Assembly (NCBI GenBank): GCA_964355975.1
Contig: CAYHFW010000005.1
Span: 1 to 64,000, forward strand
Direction of reading: 5' to 3'
DNA from: F1-60-MAGs104 sp964355975
GTDB lineage: Bacteria; Planctomycetota; Phycisphaerae; Phycisphaerales; SM1A02
DNA: 64,000 bases
The notes below the pieces were generated by a model. The model saw only the letters and a program-made list of their open reading frames with translations. It was not told the DNA's origin and searched no databases. A program made the translations under genes and the position numbers. Shown here one piece after another: positions 61,650 to 64,000 of this stretch; position 1 is the stretch's first letter, and each line of letters begins with the position of its first letter.

Positions 61650-62939
61650 ATGCCAACCTTTTCATACGTTGCAGCCAATTCCGCAGGATCGACCCAGAAG
61701 GGAACGGTCGAAGCCGCGAGCGGCGAAGAAGCGGTCCAGAAGATCAAGTCGCAAGGTCTCTTTCCCACATCTGTGCTCGAGCAACGCAAGGGGGGCGAGA
61801 AGAAGAAGGCGGTGAAGAATCTCGACAAGAAGAAAAAGAAGAAGGGGTTGTCTCTCTCGTTTGGAGGAGTCAGCACCAAGATGCTCACGACCTTCACCCG
61901 TCAGATGTCGACGCTGCAAGACGCAGGGTTGCCGCTGTTGCGTTCCCTTCAGATTCTTGAAGATCAGCAGAAGCCGGGCAAGCTCAAGACTGTGCTCGGA
62001 GAAGTGTGCGAGTCAGTGAGTGGTGGATCAACGCTTTCGGACGCATTCGCGCAGCACCCAAAGGTGTTTGAAACTCTCTACGTGAAGATGGTCGCGGCAG
62101 GTGAGATCGGCGGTGTGCTTGACGTCATCATGCAACGACTCGCCGAGTTCATGGAAAAGGGGCAGCGACTCAAGAGACGCATCATTGGCGCGATGATCTA
62201 TCCCGCGGTGGTCATCTCGATCGCTGTCGCGATCGTGACTGGAATCATGTACTTCGTGATCCCGAAGTTTCAAGAAATCTTCAACGACTTCGACGTCGCG
62301 CTTCCGGCGCTGACCGTCTGGTTGATCGATGCAAGTAAGTGGGTTGCAGGACAGAAGCCCGATCAAAAGATCCCAGGCGCCATTTGGGTGATGTGTTCGC
62401 CGTTCATCATCTTCTTCGGGATGAAACTCATTCGCAAGACGGGGTTTGGTCGTGCTGCCACCGATGTGATACGAACAAAAATTCCGGTCATTGGCGTTCT
62501 GATCAAGAAGACTGCCATCGCGCGGTTTACGCGAACCCTCGGCACATTGGTCGCTGCAGGTGTGCCGATTCTTGAAGCAATTCTGATTACGCGCGACACC
62601 TCAGGCAACTACGTCTTTGAGCAGGCACTCACGAAGGTGCACGATTCGGTGCAAGAAGGAGAGTCGTTTTCAAAACCGCTGCGCGATAGCAAGGTGTGTG
62701 ACGCGCTCGTCGTGAACATGATCGACGTCGGTGAAGAGACGGGAGATCTTGACGCGATGCTCATGAAGATCGCTGACAACTATGAAGAAGAAGTCGATGT
62801 CGCGGTGGCGAGTTTGCTGTCGTTGCTTGAGCCATTCATGGTGGTCATCCTCGGTGGCATCGTCGGAACCATCGTTCTGGCGCTCTTCTTGCCACTCGTC
62901 GCAATGATCGAGAGCGTCTCTGGTGGAGGCGGAAAGTAA
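61650..62939 (+). CDS. pilC: Type IV pilus / type II secretion inner-membrane platform (PilC/GspF)
   Basis: A 429-residue polytopic protein that anchors the ATPase. FSYVAANSAGSTQKGTVEA and the two repeated GspF domains (TRQMSTLQDAGLPLLRSLQIL and TRTLGTLVAAGVPILEAILI) with three membrane helices (about 190-215, 245-260, 400-425) are typical. A Lys-rich insert (about 48-68) is unusual but lies in a flexible N-terminal part. It follows the ATPase by 14 bases. Confidence 0.94.
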   Translation: MPTFSYVAANSAGSTQKGTVEAASGEEAVQKIKSQGLFPTSVLEQRKGGEKKKAVKNLDKKKKKKGLSLSFGGVSTKMLTTFTRQMSTLQDAGLPLLRSLQILEDQQKPGKLKTVLGEVCESVSGGSTLSDAFAQHPKVFETLYVKMVAAGEIGGVLDVIMQRLAEFMEKGQRLKRRIIGAMIYPAVVISIAVAIVTGIMYFVIPKFQEIFNDFDVALPALTVWLIDASKWVAGQKPDQKIPGAIWVMCSPFIIFFGMKLIRKTGFGRAATDVIRTKIPVIGVLIKKTAIARFTRTLGTLVAAGVPILEAILITRDTSGNYVFEQALTKVHDSVQEGESFSKPLRDSKVCDALVVNMIDVGEETGDLDAMLMKIADNYEEEVDVAVASLLSLLEPFMVVILGGIVGTIVLALFLPLVAMIESVSGGGGK

Positions 62940-62943
62940 GCAC

Positions 62944-63993
62944 ATGATTCGCCGCCGCGCATTCACGATTGTCGAACTCCTCACGGTTGTTGCCGTGATT
63001 GTTCTGCTCGTCGGACTGCTCGTTGTTGTGCTCTCGTCATCGGCAAAGGCCGCACAAACGGCGAGCACGCGCAGTCTCATGGGCACGCTCACAAACGCAA
63101 TCGCGCAGTTCAAGGCCGATCTGGGGTACCTGCCTCCGATCCTCGGCGCTGCGCCTTCTGGAGGCAGCCTTCCCGGATCTGCTGGTTACCTGCGCGACCT
63201 CTTGATTCCGCAGTCGACGATTGGCGCCGCATTGCCGCAGCAAGTCCCACCGCAGCAGTATGTGTCGATCACATCCCTCGTCGAGTATCTGACGGGACCA
63301 GGTGGACGCAACGAGGATGGCTTCGGCGGTGTCGGAACGCCTGCGGCGAACTCGGCTGGCTCGAAGGAACTTCCACCGGCGGGCATTCGCAGCCCGCTGA
63401 AGGATGGCGCGTGGGGGGCATACATCACTCCGCTCAACGCAGCGCAGCCTCTTGGCACATTCGCGCAGCGCAATTTGCCGCAGGGGGCGGGGGCAAACAC
63501 ATCGACCGCCCCCAACGTTTCGGGACGCACATACGGCCCATATCTCGAATTGAAAGAAGGGTCGATCTTCGGCGCAGTCGTTGGAACAACTCCAACGGGA
63601 GCACCGATTGTTGCGCGCCCAGGCGACAACAACTGGGATCCAACTGCACCGAAGTGCATCGTCGATTACTGGGGGCAACCAATTCGGTACTACCGCCGTG
63701 GGTATTCGAATGGCGATCCGCGCTTGACGGCTGGTCGCAGCACTGGAGGCTCTGGTGGTCTCGGTATGGGGTGGGATCTCTCAGACGTGTTTGTGCTTCG
63801 TCCGCAGACATTCGCAGCAGGTACCGAAGTCGATGGACTCGCCGATGGCAACAACGACACAACGACCTCGCGTGCGCTGCAGGGAGCTGATTTCGCGTTG
63901 ATGTCGATGGGGCCAGATCGAAGCGCTGACTTTGATCGGCGTGTGGATGAGTCTGGGTTCAACGCAGACAACGTAGTGGAGGTTGGCAAGTGA
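62944..63993 (+). CDS. Type IV pilin-like / pseudopilin protein
   Basis: A 349-residue protein with a prepilin-type N-terminus RRRAFTIVELLTVVAV, then a hydrophobic helix. The basic leader, the Phe after the cleavage point and the Glu at +5 fit PilD processing, but the -1 residue is Ala rather than the usual Gly. The body is long and Gly/Pro-rich, more like a large pseudopilin (GspG/H-type region with YYRRGYSNGDPR) than a short major pilin. Start 62944 is taken over an upstream ATG in pilC. Stop overlaps the next start (GTGA). Confidence 0.85.
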   Translation: MIRRRAFTIVELLTVVAVIVLLVGLLVVVLSSSAKAAQTASTRSLMGTLTNAIAQFKADLGYLPPILGAAPSGGSLPGSAGYLRDLLIPQSTIGAALPQQVPPQQYVSITSLVEYLTGPGGRNEDGFGGVGTPAANSAGSKELPPAGIRSPLKDGAWGAYITPLNAAQPLGTFAQRNLPQGAGANTSTAPNVSGRTYGPYLELKEGSIFGAVVGTTPTGAPIVARPGDNNWDPTAPKCIVDYWGQPIRYYRRGYSNGDPRLTAGRSTGGSGGLGMGWDLSDVFVLRPQTFAAGTEVDGLADGNNDTTTSRALQGADFALMSMGPDRSADFDRRVDESGFNADNVVEVGK

Positions 63994-64000
63994 ACACTTT
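63990..64000 (+). CDS. Start of a further pilus-cluster gene (cut by window end)
   Basis: GTG at 63990 overlaps the pseudopilin stop as GTGA and is preceded by GGAGG at seven bases, a good start signal. Only the first codons (Met-Asn-Thr) are inside the window; position suggests another pseudopilin, which cannot be checked here. Confidence 0.4.

Overview
The window looks like a piece of a Planctomycetota chromosome, most likely from the class Phycisphaerae. The reasons are the secreted proteins with short Asp/Cys/Asn-rich calcium-binding-like repeats and dockerin-like tails, the Cys-Trp-Asp repeats in the subtilisin-like protein, a lipid A gene (lpxB) in a planctomycete-like setting, and a complete MoxR/Bat operon. 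This is inference from protein style; no 16S gene is present. Coding density is high and nearly every long reading frame is one of about 50 genes.

Layout. 1-268: gene-free DNA with a long hairpin and a repeat that recurs near 28.5 kb. 269-9362 (minus): an eight-gene MoxR-DUF58-Bat operon (moxR, DUF58, a BatD-like membrane protein, BatA, BatB, BatC, BatD, BatE), with most junctions overlapping by ATGA. 9.4-14.2 kb: a beta-hydroxyacid dehydrogenase, a small basic protein, a HAD phosphatase, sucC, a DedA membrane protein, tRNA-Ser(GCU) and a PgeF-type protein. 14.1-24.2 kb (minus): four large exported proteins, namely two paralogues that resemble metalloproteases without zinc ligands, an intact HExxHxxGxxH metzincin, and a subtilisin fold with Glu where the catalytic Asp should be. 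24.4-31.7 kb: purD, a secreted unknown, trxB, a repeat-rich gap, aspS and lpxB. 31.8-36.7 kb (plus): a full branched-chain amino acid ABC operon whose LivG carries an unusual hydrophobic insertion. 36.7-38.7 kb: an unknown protein and two YkgJ-type Cys-cluster proteins. 38.8-49.7 kb (minus): rplK-rplA-rplJ-rplL, a strong intrinsic terminator, then rpoB-rpoC. 49.9-54.2 kb (plus): tyrS, an unknown protein, a lipoprotein and an RDD membrane protein. 54.2-56.6 kb (minus): gnd-zwf of the oxidative pentose phosphate pathway. 56.7 kb to the end (plus): type IV pilus / type II secretion genes (two PilB/GspE ATPases, PilT, PilC/GspF, a pseudopilin and the first codons of a further gene).

Cross-cutting signals. 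Many first-in-operon genes have an extended -10 box of the form (T/C)GCTANNNT. At five starts a TANNNT hexamer ends exactly six bases before the ATG, and at a sixth seven bases before, which predicts leaderless mRNAs. The ribosomal and RNA polymerase halves of the rpl-rpo cluster are separated by a terminator and a second promoter. The most unusual protein features are the LivG transmembrane insertion, the pseudo-metalloprotease pair, and the subtilisin-like protein with an Asp-to-Glu replacement.
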